Part shown: piece after piece, positions 1-10,900 of the stretch | How the letters are laid out: every line of letters begins with the position of its first letter | How positions within the stretch are numbered: position 1 is the first letter of the stretch | Assembly: GCA_022266195.1 (NCBI GenBank) | Contig: WHVY01000004.1 | Coordinates: 2,125,501-2,189,500 of the forward strand | DNA length: 64,000 nucleotides | DNA from: Tetranychus cinnabarinus | Taxonomy: Eukaryota > Arthropoda > Arachnida > Trombidiformes > Tetranychidae | Direction: 5' to 3' | Notes under the pieces: model-generated | Databases searched by the model: none | Told to the model about the DNA's origin: nothing | The model's input: the letters and a program-made list of their open reading frames with translations, nothing else | Position numbers and translations under genes: made by a program

Positions 1-1201
1 TAATCATCGTTTTCTGTTGGTTAGTTAAGTTTCATATTCATTTTTTCAAACATGATTAATATTAATTTCATTTTTATTCCCACAGTTTTTACTGGAAAAT
101 ATCAGTATTTTGCTATTATTTATTACAAATATGACCAGATTATGGAAAAACTAACCCAAAATTGCACATCATAATCTACCGACAATCATTATTGGGTCTT
201 TACCATAAAATTCAAGCCTGATGACAATTTTTCACCTAACCTTAATCAATCTTAAACAATCTTAATCGACCAAGACTTCTTTAATTTGTGATCGACTTAA
301 TTGTATATTGAAATTTAAATGCTGGCTATAATTTTAGTCCAACATTTAGCTACAGGAATGGGACATGATCCAGTGCAAGGCTGAGTACAAATCAAATGCT
401 TCTCCGGTTCATTTGCAAACGCTCTGGATAATTGACTGATAACTTATTGAGACAGTTTTGTACTCAATTGTGAATCATTTTGTTACCCGGGTTAAAATAA
501 ATGATAAATCAAATCTGATTCAATCAAGAGCTCCTGAACAGGTAGTTTGTTAAAATGAAGAATGTCATTCAAATCCATTAAAAACACCCATTGATTATTT
601 TGCTACTTTTTTGACATCAAATTGCTCATTTTTTCGTAATTTTACTCTTATTAAAAAATTATCCATTGAAAAATGATGAAAAGGGAGGATCTTTTACTCA
701 TACATTGCGATTGATTGTTAAATATCTAAATCAATTGTTCCTGGATTACATTGAACCACTTTACTTGATATCTCAGTGAATCAAGTCACTTCACTAGGAA
801 ATATGAAGCATAAATGGGTAAATGACAAAAGAAATACTGAAAGAGGAAAAAACAAGAAATGATTATAATTAGAATAGTGAACATTTTAATCAATCCAGTT
901 AATCAATCACATTGTTCATAACTGGTGTTCATTAAATTATCATTATTAGCAGTTAACACTAAAAACACGCCAAACTCTCTATGTTAAAAGGGAGATGAGT
1001 CGAGAAAACAAAAGAAAGCGTTGAAACAGTATCAACGAGAGTTACTTTTAACTGAGGTTTAGTAATCTTACTTGCTACTTGTGTTTAATTAAATGTAAAA
1101 TTACCTCCCTTTGATCATAATCATTTAATGATTAACTTAAATGGGGCTATCATTAAATATCTGCTCCTCACCGTAATTATGGTCAAATAGGATAATTCAA
1201 T
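1..1201. other. 5' flanking DNA, no gene seen
   Basis: About 1.2 kb of AT-rich sequence upstream of the first gene. I see no open frame with coding character, no RNA gene and no structured repeat. Its last part presumably holds the promoter of the gene starting at 1269. Confidence 0.5.
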
Positions 1202-1208
1202 TTATAAA
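1202..1208 (+). promoter_or_regulatory. possible TATA-like element
   Basis: TTATAAA lies 61 bases before the chosen ATG at 1269. That spacing would allow a TATA-type start with a short leader, but the surroundings are AT-rich and such a match can occur by chance. Confidence 0.25.
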
Positions 1209-1268
1209 TTGGTTAATTCCTCTCATTTCAAGACGAGCCAATATAGAAGCCAACTTTTACCAGCCAAT

Positions 1269-4200
1269 ATGATATCATCTGTGACGCTATATTTACTTCT
1301 GTTCTTAACCTTTTCACAACTTAATCAAGCTGATGATGATTTATGTAAATTTGATGGGACTCAAGGAACTAAAGTAACATCTCCATTATTGAACAAACAA
1401 TCTGGTTATTCAACAATCGTAGAGATTGTTTCACCCGATTCAAGTGTTATACAAATTAAAGACGAATATAATGTCGACACCAAAACCGGATCTATTGTGT
1501 TTGAAACTCGTGAACCAGTTAAATCTATTCATTATTATTGGACTAGCAAAGAGCTGTTTGTCATCAACAATGGGTCAACGATGTGTGAAACCTTGCCATT
1601 GGATTCGGTTCATAAAAACGCAGTTATGTCTGAATGGATGACACCAGAAATGGATCAATATTTGGATCGTTTGGGTTCTGCTGTGGATAATGTTGATCAA
1701 CTTGGGCCAACTTTAATGATGATTATTGTTTCTGCACTTTCTATAAGCGCTTACGATCAAGGAGAAAAGACTCTTGACGATTTCAGTGTCAAACACTGGT
1801 CTGCTTGTGCTTCTCCAGCTAACTCAGATTTAGCTATAGACTTTTATTTCTTAGCCAAGACAAACATGCCTTATCGACTTGAAATTTATCACCAAAAAAA
1901 TGCAAACTCAAAGACACTTTTAAATTTTCTCACATTCAATCCAATTCCAGCCAAACATGACCAGCATGTTACCTTTCCCCTTGGATTTGGATGTAAAAGA
2001 CTGAACAAACCTAGAGTAGCCATTCCTTCATGGGCCTCAGGTGACACTTATTTTCTTGAAATGGAAGCAGCCCTTTCTTTTGTAAAGCCTGATAGATTCA
2101 CCTTGTCTTCTGCTAAAGTTATCAAATACCAGAATGTTTACTCATACGAGATAACTGAATCAAACAGTATAACACGTTCCATCAAGACACCAACATTAAT
2201 CAACTTTTACCAAGTTGATCCAGTCACAGGAAAGTGCTCAATTGAATATCGACCGTTTTATGATTTCACTGCAAAACTCCTTACAACGCTTTGGCCAGTT
2301 TCAACACCATCAACCTACAACTTGCTTAGTCCATCTCTTTATAATCTTGATTATACCAATTATTTGGGACAAGTCGATACTGAATACGGGACAATGGACG
2401 TTTTCGAGGGTGTGATTGTCGCATTTTATTCGACTACTCAAAATGAACAAATTGATGCCTTGATACAGTATTACTTTCCTACTTTTAATACAATTGATAA
2501 CCGCAATCAACCTCCTCATCACATAATCATCAAGCCATATAACTTAAATAACTATGGCTGGTTAACAGCGTCTATTCCGAATCAAATAGAGATCACTATT
2601 GTCGATTACATGGAGAATGATATAAATTATAACGATTACTTCGATATTTCTGGTTGTTATGATGAACCTGGACAGTATACTTGGTTTCAGTTGGTTTTTC
2701 CAGATACTTCTCTTGATATTGCTCGCTACCAAGAAAAGGACTTGTCAATTTATAAATCATTTGAAGCAATGGTTTCCAATTTAATTCCTAAACTACGATT
2801 ACCTGAAATCCGAGTCAACATCTTTGGTCCAAATATTTACGTTACTGGTAAATTACTTGAAGCCGAGACACACAATGTAATCTCAACTCAATCAACTGTC
2901 TTATCAAATCCAACTCGTATTGTTATCCGTGAATATCTTGAAGATTGCTCACAGCTTTGCTTGGATGCTGACCATTGCCCTGCTTTTGCCCATTGCAACA
3001 ACTTGGAGTGTTACCTCTTTACCCCTAAAGATGAAGCATATGAGCAGGAAGCTTCAGACAATTGTACTTTATACTTTCCTCTTTATTCTGATTCATCAGC
3101 TACAACTCCTTTGGTTGAATTGAATTTATTGAAAAGCACCAAAAACATTCTTCATCAATTGAAAGATAAAATGACTCGAGGTGAACTTGTGCTTCCCAAT
3201 TTAAAGCTATCAGCTACAGATTTATTCATTGTCAATGGTCCTGAAGAAATTGGTGGACTTGACGAGGAATACAAAGACCATTCATCTCCATCAGCCTATT
3301 CTGGCGATGATTTCGTCGTTATTCAACCTAATCGCCGATTTACCAGTGAACCAACAAGAACCCTTGGTGTTTCCTATCAATCATGTTTATCACTTTGTTC
3401 TAACAACGACGATTGTTTGACTATTTCATATTGTCCAGCTCCTTTGAGTGAATGTACAATGACCAATAAAACGGCTTCGGTTGTCGAACAATCATACCAA
3501 AGATTTTCATCTTACGTCGATGGATGCCACATATTATCAAGTAAGCCTATTTTACCGATGAATTCAGCATTTGATTGACTAACTCTTTCCATTTCCACAG
3601 AATCATTCATTTCGTTTTACCGTAAACTTCCTGGTCGTAGTCTGGTTATTGATGCTGTATCTCAAGTTAAAAATGTTAAAGATACCGAATGTGCTCAATT
3701 ATGTTCACAATCAACAGCTTTTGACTGCAAATCTTTTGATTATTGTCCTAAAATAAAAAATACTCAAGATTCAAAGTAAGTACCATAAAAATGTTTAGTT
3801 AATGACAAAGTAAACCATTTTAAATTGATTCATGAATTATTTTTTATGTACAATTAGAGAGGAATCTGCATGCTTCCTTCATACTCTTCATGTTGCCACT
3901 GACACTGCCCATGAGATTAAGCGTGATGTTTGGGACTTTAGCAATTCTGAATGTGACCATTATTCAAGTAAGTTGATTTGTAAATAAAATGAATAAAAGA
4001 AAATTAATTTTTTTCTGTTTTCAGGAAAACTGTCTAAAGATTATCGACATTTAATTGGACAAAAGCTAAGCGAGGAATTACAGTTTATTGAAACTGTAGA
4101 CGACGTTTCGCTTGAGCATTGTGCTTCTCGTTGTAGCTCTGGTAGTGTTAGATGTACCACTTTTGAATATTGTGAAGCACCCGATTCTGTATCAAACTCA

Positions 4201-4446
4201 TTATCAACATGCAGGTTGACTAAATCTAATCCAGTGGACAGTAATTATCTGGTTCAATCTTCCTCTAAAACTAATTTATGCTCGGTTTATGTGAATAAAA
4301 AAGCTCGTAAAGGTGGCAAAGGTGATCTTGATGATCAAGATGAAGGTGGTCTTGGAATGGCAATGGCAATGGGAGCAACCTTTTTCATCTCAGCCTTTGT
4401 TATTGGAATCATTGCATCTCATCTGTACATAAAAAAGTCATCCTAA
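1269..4446 (+). CDS. PAN/Apple-module single-pass membrane protein, unnamed
   Basis: Four exons, 1269-3540, 3601-3775, 3858-3967 and 4025-4446, join with consistent phases (2,979 nt, 992 residues). Introns are 60, 82 and 57 bp with GT-AG ends. The frame is open back to a TTG at 1209, but the first ATG (1269) starts a clear signal peptide (MISSVTLYLLLFLTFSQLNQA), so I chose it. Residues ~22-540 form a large ectodomain I cannot name firmly; its first ~120 residues recall LolA-like domains of arthropod secreted proteins (weak). Four Cys-rich modules follow at ~545-605, 677-757, 758-851 and 852-945, each with the pattern C..LC....C..F.YC....C, as in PAN/Apple folds. A Gly/Asp-rich linker leads to one helix (~964-985) and the tail HLYIKKSS. 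The protein is therefore a type I membrane protein, presumably binding protein or carbohydrate partners through the modules. KKSS fits a dilysine ER-retrieval signal. Gene structure is well supported; function is not known. Confidence 0.85.
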
Positions 4447-6155
4447 ATTGATCTATCATTAGATATATTTATTAATTTTATAATAACTTATTACAATTGT
4501 TATCATAAATTTTAAGCTGTCTTTGAATTGATTAATTTGCTATTATAAAAGGTTGTTATTGTTTCCTCTAGAGTCTGAAAGTTAGATTTGTTTTAATGAT
4601 GATACAAAAGTTACATTTAAGTACTAACTTGTTATTAATCAAAATCAAATTAAAGGTCGCTTAATTAATCATGATGAACGCTGCTTCTCCCAGACTTTAA
4701 CTTCTCAGTGCACTTTGTAATATTAAAAGGCTATCAAATACACTATTTGTACTACTCTTGTGAAGATCGCTTAGAGTTAACATAAAAGTAATTTTGCTTT
4801 AAATCGTGTTTTCATTCTTTAAGCTAATTTATGTTATTTGTGCCGATTTATCGTACTCTTAATTCAGTGAAAAGCGAAAAAGCAAGGAAATTTCTGGTCA
4901 ACAAAACCCAAAGTGATCAAGACTCTGACTCTAGTAAAGATATCAGATCAAGTGGTTTAATATAGACATTCATAAATAAACTTAACCAAAATTTTGTGAA
5001 ATTGTAACAGTTGTTTGTTTCAAATGAATTGTTAAACACATTCACTGAGTTACTAAACAGCAAATACAATGCTATAATATGTTAAAACGTAAAATTTTGG
5101 TTAAGCTAATTGTGAATGCCTACACAGCAAATGAAAGTGTCACATCATTCGCTTTTGTTCCTATCGGATAAAATCTAAAGGTATCTTTTTTTCAAATTTT
5201 TTTACTGTCCAAGCAAATCCCGGATAAATTGTTGTAAATCACAATCGGCAATCTCAATAATTCAGTTTCATGAATGGACATTGAATATGTCTTCAGGTTA
5301 TTTGTTTAAATACATTTACATTTGCTGTGTGATTTATCGGGCCTAGATATTTTTTCAAAATTTTTTTAGATTGCGTTTAGTTTTCCCTTTCAGAAGTGTC
5401 TCCTTTTGATAACAGAGGTTTTAATCAAAAAAACATAATCGAGTTCACCTAATCTGTCTTTTAATTTGAACAATTTACTCATGTTTTTCATAGCAATTGA
5501 TTCTCTGTTTTTACGATGAACTTTAATTTGTTAAAGTGAAAAACTGTAGAACCTCAAGGAACTGTATTTGTCATTGGAAATTTAATGCTCAGCTTTTAAT
5601 TTACAGTAACATTATTATTGAATTGATTTCCTCAGCTCTCGCTATGATTATGATTCTAATTGACTAATTGTCTCTATGTATGATTCGTAATTGATTTATG
5701 GATTGGATCTTCATTAAAAAATGATTCATTGATACACTTGCATAATAAATTGTGGCACAGATTTTGTTGTTACTTTCAAAACAATCACCAAACATTAATT
5801 TAATACAATATGTAATTGACTGATCTGACAGTGATTGAGCTTTACTCGGGCTTAACATTGAACAATTGAAATCAAAATAAAACGCCAAAAAATAATAGAG
5901 AATTGAGAAGACTATTTTAATCAAAATACTGGACATTTGATTTTCCTTTTAAACTGAATCTTATTCATAACGATCTTAGGAAGATAAGATGTAACTTGAA
6001 ACTAATACACAAACAGTGAATCTAAATTTACTGCTATGTTTACAAATATTTATCATTAACTGATTCAACAATCAACCTTTAAGATTAATTACAGTCAAAA
6101 CTACGAAATAATAATGATTTATAGTCAAATATCTATTCCGTGATTCTTGACGCTC
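4447..6155. other. intergenic DNA between the two plus-strand genes
   Basis: AT-rich spacer holding the 3' end of the membrane-protein gene and the promoter of the small secreted-protein gene. The only candidate gene is a weak minus-strand ORF at 5664-5936, listed separately. I see no transposon signature or RNA gene. Confidence 0.5.
5664..5936 (-). CDS. possible small secreted protein, hypothetical
   Basis: A 90-codon ORF with an ATG start. Residues 1-~24 are strongly hydrophobic (MSSILIKIVFSILYYFLAFY), like a signal peptide. The rest has four cysteines (C25, C44, C52, C60). The composition of residues 25-66, with Gly, Asp, Glu and Cys, is less like random AT-rich translation than most ORFs here. 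No family is recognised, and no clear promoter or splice partner was found. It could be a chance ORF or one exon of a larger gene. Confidence 0.2.
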   Translation of the reverse strand: MSSILIKIVFSILYYFLAFYFDFNCSMLSPSKAQSLSDQSITYCIKLMFGDCFESNNKICATIYYASVSMNHFLMKIQSINQLRIIHRDN

Positions 6156-6163
6156 TATAAATA
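6156..6163 (+). promoter_or_regulatory. TATA box of the Gly/Asn/Cys protein gene
   Basis: TATAAATA in the context CTCTATAAATAAGGAG lies 108 bases upstream of the ATG at 6264. A start about 30 bases downstream (~6186-6190) would give a leader of ~75 nt. The match is good and well placed before an intronless gene, a setting in which TATA promoters are common. Confidence 0.6.
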
Positions 6164-6263
6164 AGGAGAGTCAAAAACGCAGATCTCACCAAACTTTTAC
6201 CATTTACAGTACTGATTCAATTTAGTTGATGTTATGTAAACAATCCAAAAATTCATCCAAACA

Positions 6264-6752
6264 ATGAAAATATTTATTTTTAGTCTTTTGATATTCAGCT
6301 TTTCATATGTAAAGGCTGAGGACAACCAAGAAGCTTCTGCCGAAAGTAAAGACGAGCAACCTGAAGCCAGCCAGAGATGCCTACTTAGTGGAGGAGGGTT
6401 AGGTGCTCGTGGTATTGCTAGACCTGCTAGATTAGCCAGAGTGCCAACATTTAGGCAATCAAGCTTCAATGGTGGAGCAATTTCTGGAGCCAATTTCGGT
6501 AGCAATTATGGTAGTAATTGCGGTAATAATTGTGGAGTCAACTGTGGAAACAATTGTGGCAGTAATTGCGGTGGAAATATTGGCGTACCTTCACCTACAT
6601 TTGGCTATTCTGGAGCTGTTTACAACCAGCCAATCCAACATCAACCAGTTGGTCAATTTGGCGGATCCCATGGTTATAATCAAGCAATGGGTTATCATAT
6701 GGCTGGAATGGTAGGACACGGTGGATATGCTCAAATGCCTATGTATGGATAA
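6264..6752 (+). CDS. secreted Gly/Asn/Cys-repeat protein
   Basis: Single-exon gene of 162 residues. Residues 1-18 (MKIFIFSLLIFSFSYVKA) are a textbook signal peptide. An acidic stretch (19-35, EDNQEASAESKDEQPEA) resembles a propeptide or linker, followed by C39 and a Gly/Arg/Ala region (43-60). Residues ~79-105 are a four-residue repeat in which NCG recurs with cysteines at exactly 86, 90, 94, 98 and 102. The C-terminal third is rich in Gly, Tyr, Gln, His and Met. Such low-complexity secreted proteins in arthropods are often structural (cuticle, silk, cement, egg coat) or glandular, but none of these is shown here. A TATA box lies upstream and AATAAA downstream. The nearest genes are the PAN-module gene (same strand) and the convergent neuroligin gene. 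The gene call is strong; the function is unknown. Confidence 0.75.
   Translation: MKIFIFSLLIFSFSYVKAEDNQEASAESKDEQPEASQRCLLSGGGLGARGIARPARLARVPTFRQSSFNGGAISGANFGSNYGSNCGNNCGVNCGNNCGSNCGGNIGVPSPTFGYSGAVYNQPIQHQPVGQFGGSHGYNQAMGYHMAGMVGHGGYAQMPMYG
6498..6578 (+). repeat. 12-bp codon repeat encoding NCG units
   Basis: Tandem 12-bp units, variants of GGTNNNAATTGC/T, encode successive G-x-N-C tetrapeptides. Third positions vary (TGC/TGT, AAT/AAC, GGT/GGA/GGC), so the pattern looks kept at protein level rather than being a fresh DNA duplication. Confidence 0.75.
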
Positions 6753-6862
6753 ATGTTGGTTAAAGTTAACAAAAGGTTAGACATTAGATTACTGGACCAT
6801 ACCGAGATTAAATTATTAAAAATGGATTTATCAATACTTATTGTTGATCTGTTCTCCATGTT

Positions 6863-6868
6863 AATAAA
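6863..6868 (+). terminator. polyadenylation signal AATAAA
   Basis: Canonical AATAAA 111 bases after the stop codon at 6752, the likely 3' end signal of the Gly/Asn/Cys protein gene. A second AATAAA occurs about 40 bases further on. Confidence 0.45.
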
Positions 6869-7533
6869 ATCTTGAAGATAGTAAATTGAGCACAGAAGTC
6901 TAAAAATAAAGTCTAACTCTAAAGTAAGTTGAATAAATTGTCATTATTCCATTTAATTCACTGATGAATACGAATCATACAAACAAGAAATAATAAGAGT
7001 TGTTTTCAATTTGAAATATTTTTTATCATAAATTCAAAATAATTATTTTGTGATTCTCAGATATATTTTAGTACAAACGATGTTAAAATAAACTCATCAT
7101 ACTTATTACAACATTTTGGCGACCATGGAAGGATTGAGTAAAGTTAAGACTCAATCGACGTTCTTTAAACGTGAAAATTTGAATCAAAATGAACATCGAA
7201 GAATTAAAATGTTAGATGTGAAAAATTAGTTAAGGGGATGAAAAAGAAACGGAATAACCGTTTAATTTGTTTTTCTTGGAAACATGAAAAATTAGATTTG
7301 ATTGAACAATAGATTTGTGATTTATTATTGGTGAGTTAATATGCAATGATACAAAAGTAGACTAGAAAGATTGATGTTTGTTCAAATAAATTGATTAAAG
7401 TATTTAAAATATACAATTTATATCAAAATAAGACATAATAAATAATTCTTGTCTTTAAATTAAGAGCTTGTAATAGCAATAAAAAATTTTAAATACTGAA
7501 TTTGCTGTACAAGGTTTGTTTAGTTGAAATCAG
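6869..7533. other. convergent 3' spacer
   Basis: AT-rich DNA between the plus-strand small secreted-protein gene and the minus-strand neuroligin stop codon. It should contain the neuroligin 3' UTR. No ORF or repeat of note is seen. Confidence 0.5.
7321..7326 (-). terminator. possible neuroligin polyadenylation signal
   Basis: TTTATT on the plus strand reads AATAAA on the minus strand, ~208 bases beyond the neuroligin stop codon. The hexamer is common in AT-rich DNA, so this is only a candidate. Confidence 0.25.
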
Positions 7534-7941
7534 TTAATTATCTTCTAAAAGCTGCTGTGTTGTGGTTCCAAATTGCTCATCGTTACCAACAATGTTTACA
7601 TTTTCGTGTTTATCTTGTCGTTCCTCAATTGCCTTGCAAACATGGTTATCCATATTAGTTTCATGACAATCGCAAACGTAATATGTTAAGTTGACCAATG
7701 GACAGTTACATTGGTCGGTTTCTCCTTGTCCAGTTGCATGTCCAACACAAGATTCAGATGCATGTTGATAATGATAGTGGCCAGAACAGTCACCATTAAA
7801 GTTATCATTATTGGTTGAATCAACATTGTAATGGCAATGTTGGATACAGTTCTGTACTTGTTCATCAGTCACTTTTGTAAATTTAACTCTATTCGTTGGT
7901 TTATAATGAATCCCTCTTGGATCGGTACAATTTGCTCGATT
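7534..7941 (-). CDS. Nlg: Nlg coding exon 9, Cys/His-rich tail
   Basis: Residues 770-904 and stop, joined in phase 0 after a 67-bp intron (7942-8008). It begins NRANCTDPRGIHYKPTNRV and contains ten cysteines between 774 and 871 with many histidines (NCIQHCHYN, YVCDCHETN). It ends QQLLEDN, with no recognisable PDZ ligand. No known domain is recognised in the Cys/His part. Confidence 0.85.
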   Translation of the reverse strand, partial: NRANCTDPRGIHYKPTNRVKFTKVTDEQVQNCIQHCHYNVDSTNNDNFNGDCSGHYHYQHASESCVGHATGQGETDQCNCPLVNLTYYVCDCHETNMDNHVCKAIEERQDKHENVNIVGNDEQFGTTTQQLLEDN

Positions 7942-10900
7942 CTAAAAGACGAAAAAGAAAATTAAATTAGAATGAATTGAGTTGAATTTATATTTTCAAA
8001 ATACTTACTCGACATGCTAGTGAGTTTTGTCGACCTCGGTAGGTTCTGTCTCGATGAAGGAAAACTCCGGCAAATACCAATATATTGAGTATAAGCAGGG
8101 AACAGCCAACAGCAATAGTGACACTTAATGCTTTTGAATAAGGATTATCTTGTACTATCATTGAAAAAGTGCCATTCATTTGATCAGATTTATTTAAGGC
8201 ACCTTTGGTTGAACCACCATTGGGTCCGACCAATGAGTGAGATCCAGTTAAACTTGTATCAGATTGACTTTCATTGGACCCACCAATACCGCCACTGCGC
8301 TTAAGTGAACTCTCCGTTTTACCATAAATCATGAGTTCGGTTCGGTTTGCAGGTAATTCAGGCACTCGATCAGATGAACCACTGGATGTAGAAGGGCGAA
8401 TCAATCCTTCATAAGTGTTTGGATTATCGTGATCTTCAAGCAAATGGTGATCACCAAAAGCCATTGTACCCGGTGAGTGAAGTTTTGGGATTAAATTGAG
8501 CCAATATGAAAGACGATGAGCATGATAATGGTCCTTCAGTTTAGGCTTGGTATCTATTAGGATAAGAGAAAGACAGAAAATTAATGTCAACGATAAAAAG
8601 TAAGGAAAGAAAATAGACTTGGGCAAAGATGATGATGGAATACTCAATGGAAATTGAACATTCCAAACATTTCTGTAGTTAACTTTCATCTAATAAACCC
8701 AATTTGATGAAAAGAAAGGAGAAAGGGATGAAAAAAAATAGAAGGAGAATGACATTTAATATATTAAGATGATAATATAAATGTTGGCAATAATAATATA
8801 AAAAAATGCTAACAGTAAAATGTATCGATTTGAAATGAAAATGTAATTTATTGTAAATTATTAATAAAAATAGAGAGAGATACTTACTTAATAAAAGATA
8901 TTGTTGTTGAAGGTAATCATAAGAAGGCCAATAGTGAATTGATTCTGATCGAGATTCTGGTCCATTTGAGGTCGTAACATTCCTACCATTTGGATCACTG
9001 GTTTTTTATGTTTATTTTTGGGTTGGTCAATATTGTTGGTTGAAATCGGGCGAATCATAGTTATATGAAATAAAATGGGAATAATAAAAGGAAAGTTAAC
9101 ATTAATATGACAATAAAAGGTAAGAAGACAATGAATCAAAATAAAAATTAGTGTTGAAAATGGATATTTTGGTCCATCATTGAATGGGGAATCAATAGAC
9201 AAAAACATGTTTTACTCTCAATTTTCAATCAGCTTTTCTCAAATGTATCTTTGATTATGGTTATTAAATTTTATGCTGCTTTTTGTTGCAATGAATTTAG
9301 TAGGAAGAAAAAGGATGGAAAAAAGTTGAATGTATTTCAAAGGAAATCTTAATAGACACTTTGATGGTTTAAAGAAACGATCAGTTGCAAGAGTATTGAA
9401 CAATTTTTGATCTCACCATTAGTCCTGATAAATGGCATTTCAGTGTGATGAATGCCAGAAGAAAGCTGAACAAAATGAATAGCAAAAAAAGGCTAAAGGA
9501 ACCAAAAGTTTAGATGAAATTGAGATGAAGCCAAAAGTTAATAGAGTGGTTTAAATGCAAAAATAGCATCAGAATTGGACATTGAAACAGTTAACTATTG
9601 AATTTGTGTCATCAAAAGTGGCAACATTTAGGAAGGTGTGAAAAGTAAGAAAAGGCCAAATTTGAATAACTGGCTTATAAATGGTCTAAAAAGGTTTGAA
9701 AATGGCAATGAAAGAAGCAATATTACAATTTTTCAAAGTTGCAATATTGTGGAACCAGATTTTGTGAATATTTATCAACTTTCCAACAATCATCTGTCAA
9801 TTGCAATTGTTTGTCATTTCAATATGAATAATATGCATCAAATTTATGGATAAGACTATAAATTATTGTCTCATGTACAATTCAAACTGAAATACAATGG
9901 AGTTGATGAGAGTGAACAAAGTATTCCAAATGTTTAACGTGCAAACACACAATAATAATTTATAAATTTCAAGACACAACCAGTCAAGTTATCCTTTGGG
10001 ATGTTCAATGGATCCTTTCAGCTGTTTTTTCCTCTTCCAACTCTTTGTATATTTTCATGTTGTTGTTGTTGATGATGATGGTGGCGGTGGTGTTGATAGT
10101 GATGGTGATAATGATGAGTAGACGCAAGATGGAAATAGGGAGGAAAACAAAAAAAAAGCTTCATGCAAAATGATGTTCATCCTTTTCATGATTGATGATG
10201 CTGTCTTGTTGACAGTAAAATGAATGTTGAATTTTTGCTAAAAAGCCTTTTTCTTTCAACTGCTGCTTCTTTTTTTGTCAAATTTTTCTCAACGTTTTGT
10301 TGTGGTTCTTCAGGGAAACCATGACAAACTTAAAATTTTTGATATTTACTACACTATCAGCTCAAGTGTTGACTTGACAAAATAGTTAACAAAACACTCA
10401 AACATGCAAACAGAAATCAAGAGATGAGCAGAAAAAAAGTTGCTGATAATCACTGAGCTGCTGCTAAATTCATGGAGTCACAGTTAACAATCAGTATGCT
10501 TTGAATGATGAAGTAAAGGTTGGTTGGGTTGAACAGCTCGTTATTTTTCACCCAATTTGATACATTTGAGAAACCTTGATGATTATAAATTGATTAATGG
10601 TCCTAATATTGATGATATATTGTTCCTGGGAATGTACTTAACAGCTAAAATTTAGCGCATCTTAAACTTAAAAATGGCTGTTCAAACACTTACCCATCTC
10701 GAATAAAATTGGACCAATATTTCATCATTATTTCACAGAGTATAATATCAACTCGAGAGTGATTATTTACTGAGTGATACTCAGGTAAAAGATAAATTCC
10801 CAAAGAGTATGGTAAATCTTGTCCATGGACAGAAACTAGGCGACTGTGATTAGTTAACATTAAATTTGATGTATGACTGAAGTAGTACAGCTTGGTTGAT

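Noticed and set aside
1209..1268. Upstream extension of the PAN-module protein from a TTG codon
   Set aside because: TTG is not an expected start in an animal nuclear gene, and the ATG at 1269 begins exactly at a signal peptide.
6197..6505. 102-codon ORF antisense to the Gly/Asn/Cys protein gene
   Set aside because: Shadow of the real gene, with no independent promoter or domain.
8888..9208. 106-codon minus-strand ORF
   Set aside because: Wrong frame. The true neuroligin exon 7 uses an overlapping frame with DPNGRN and YDYLQQQYLLL and matching splice phases.
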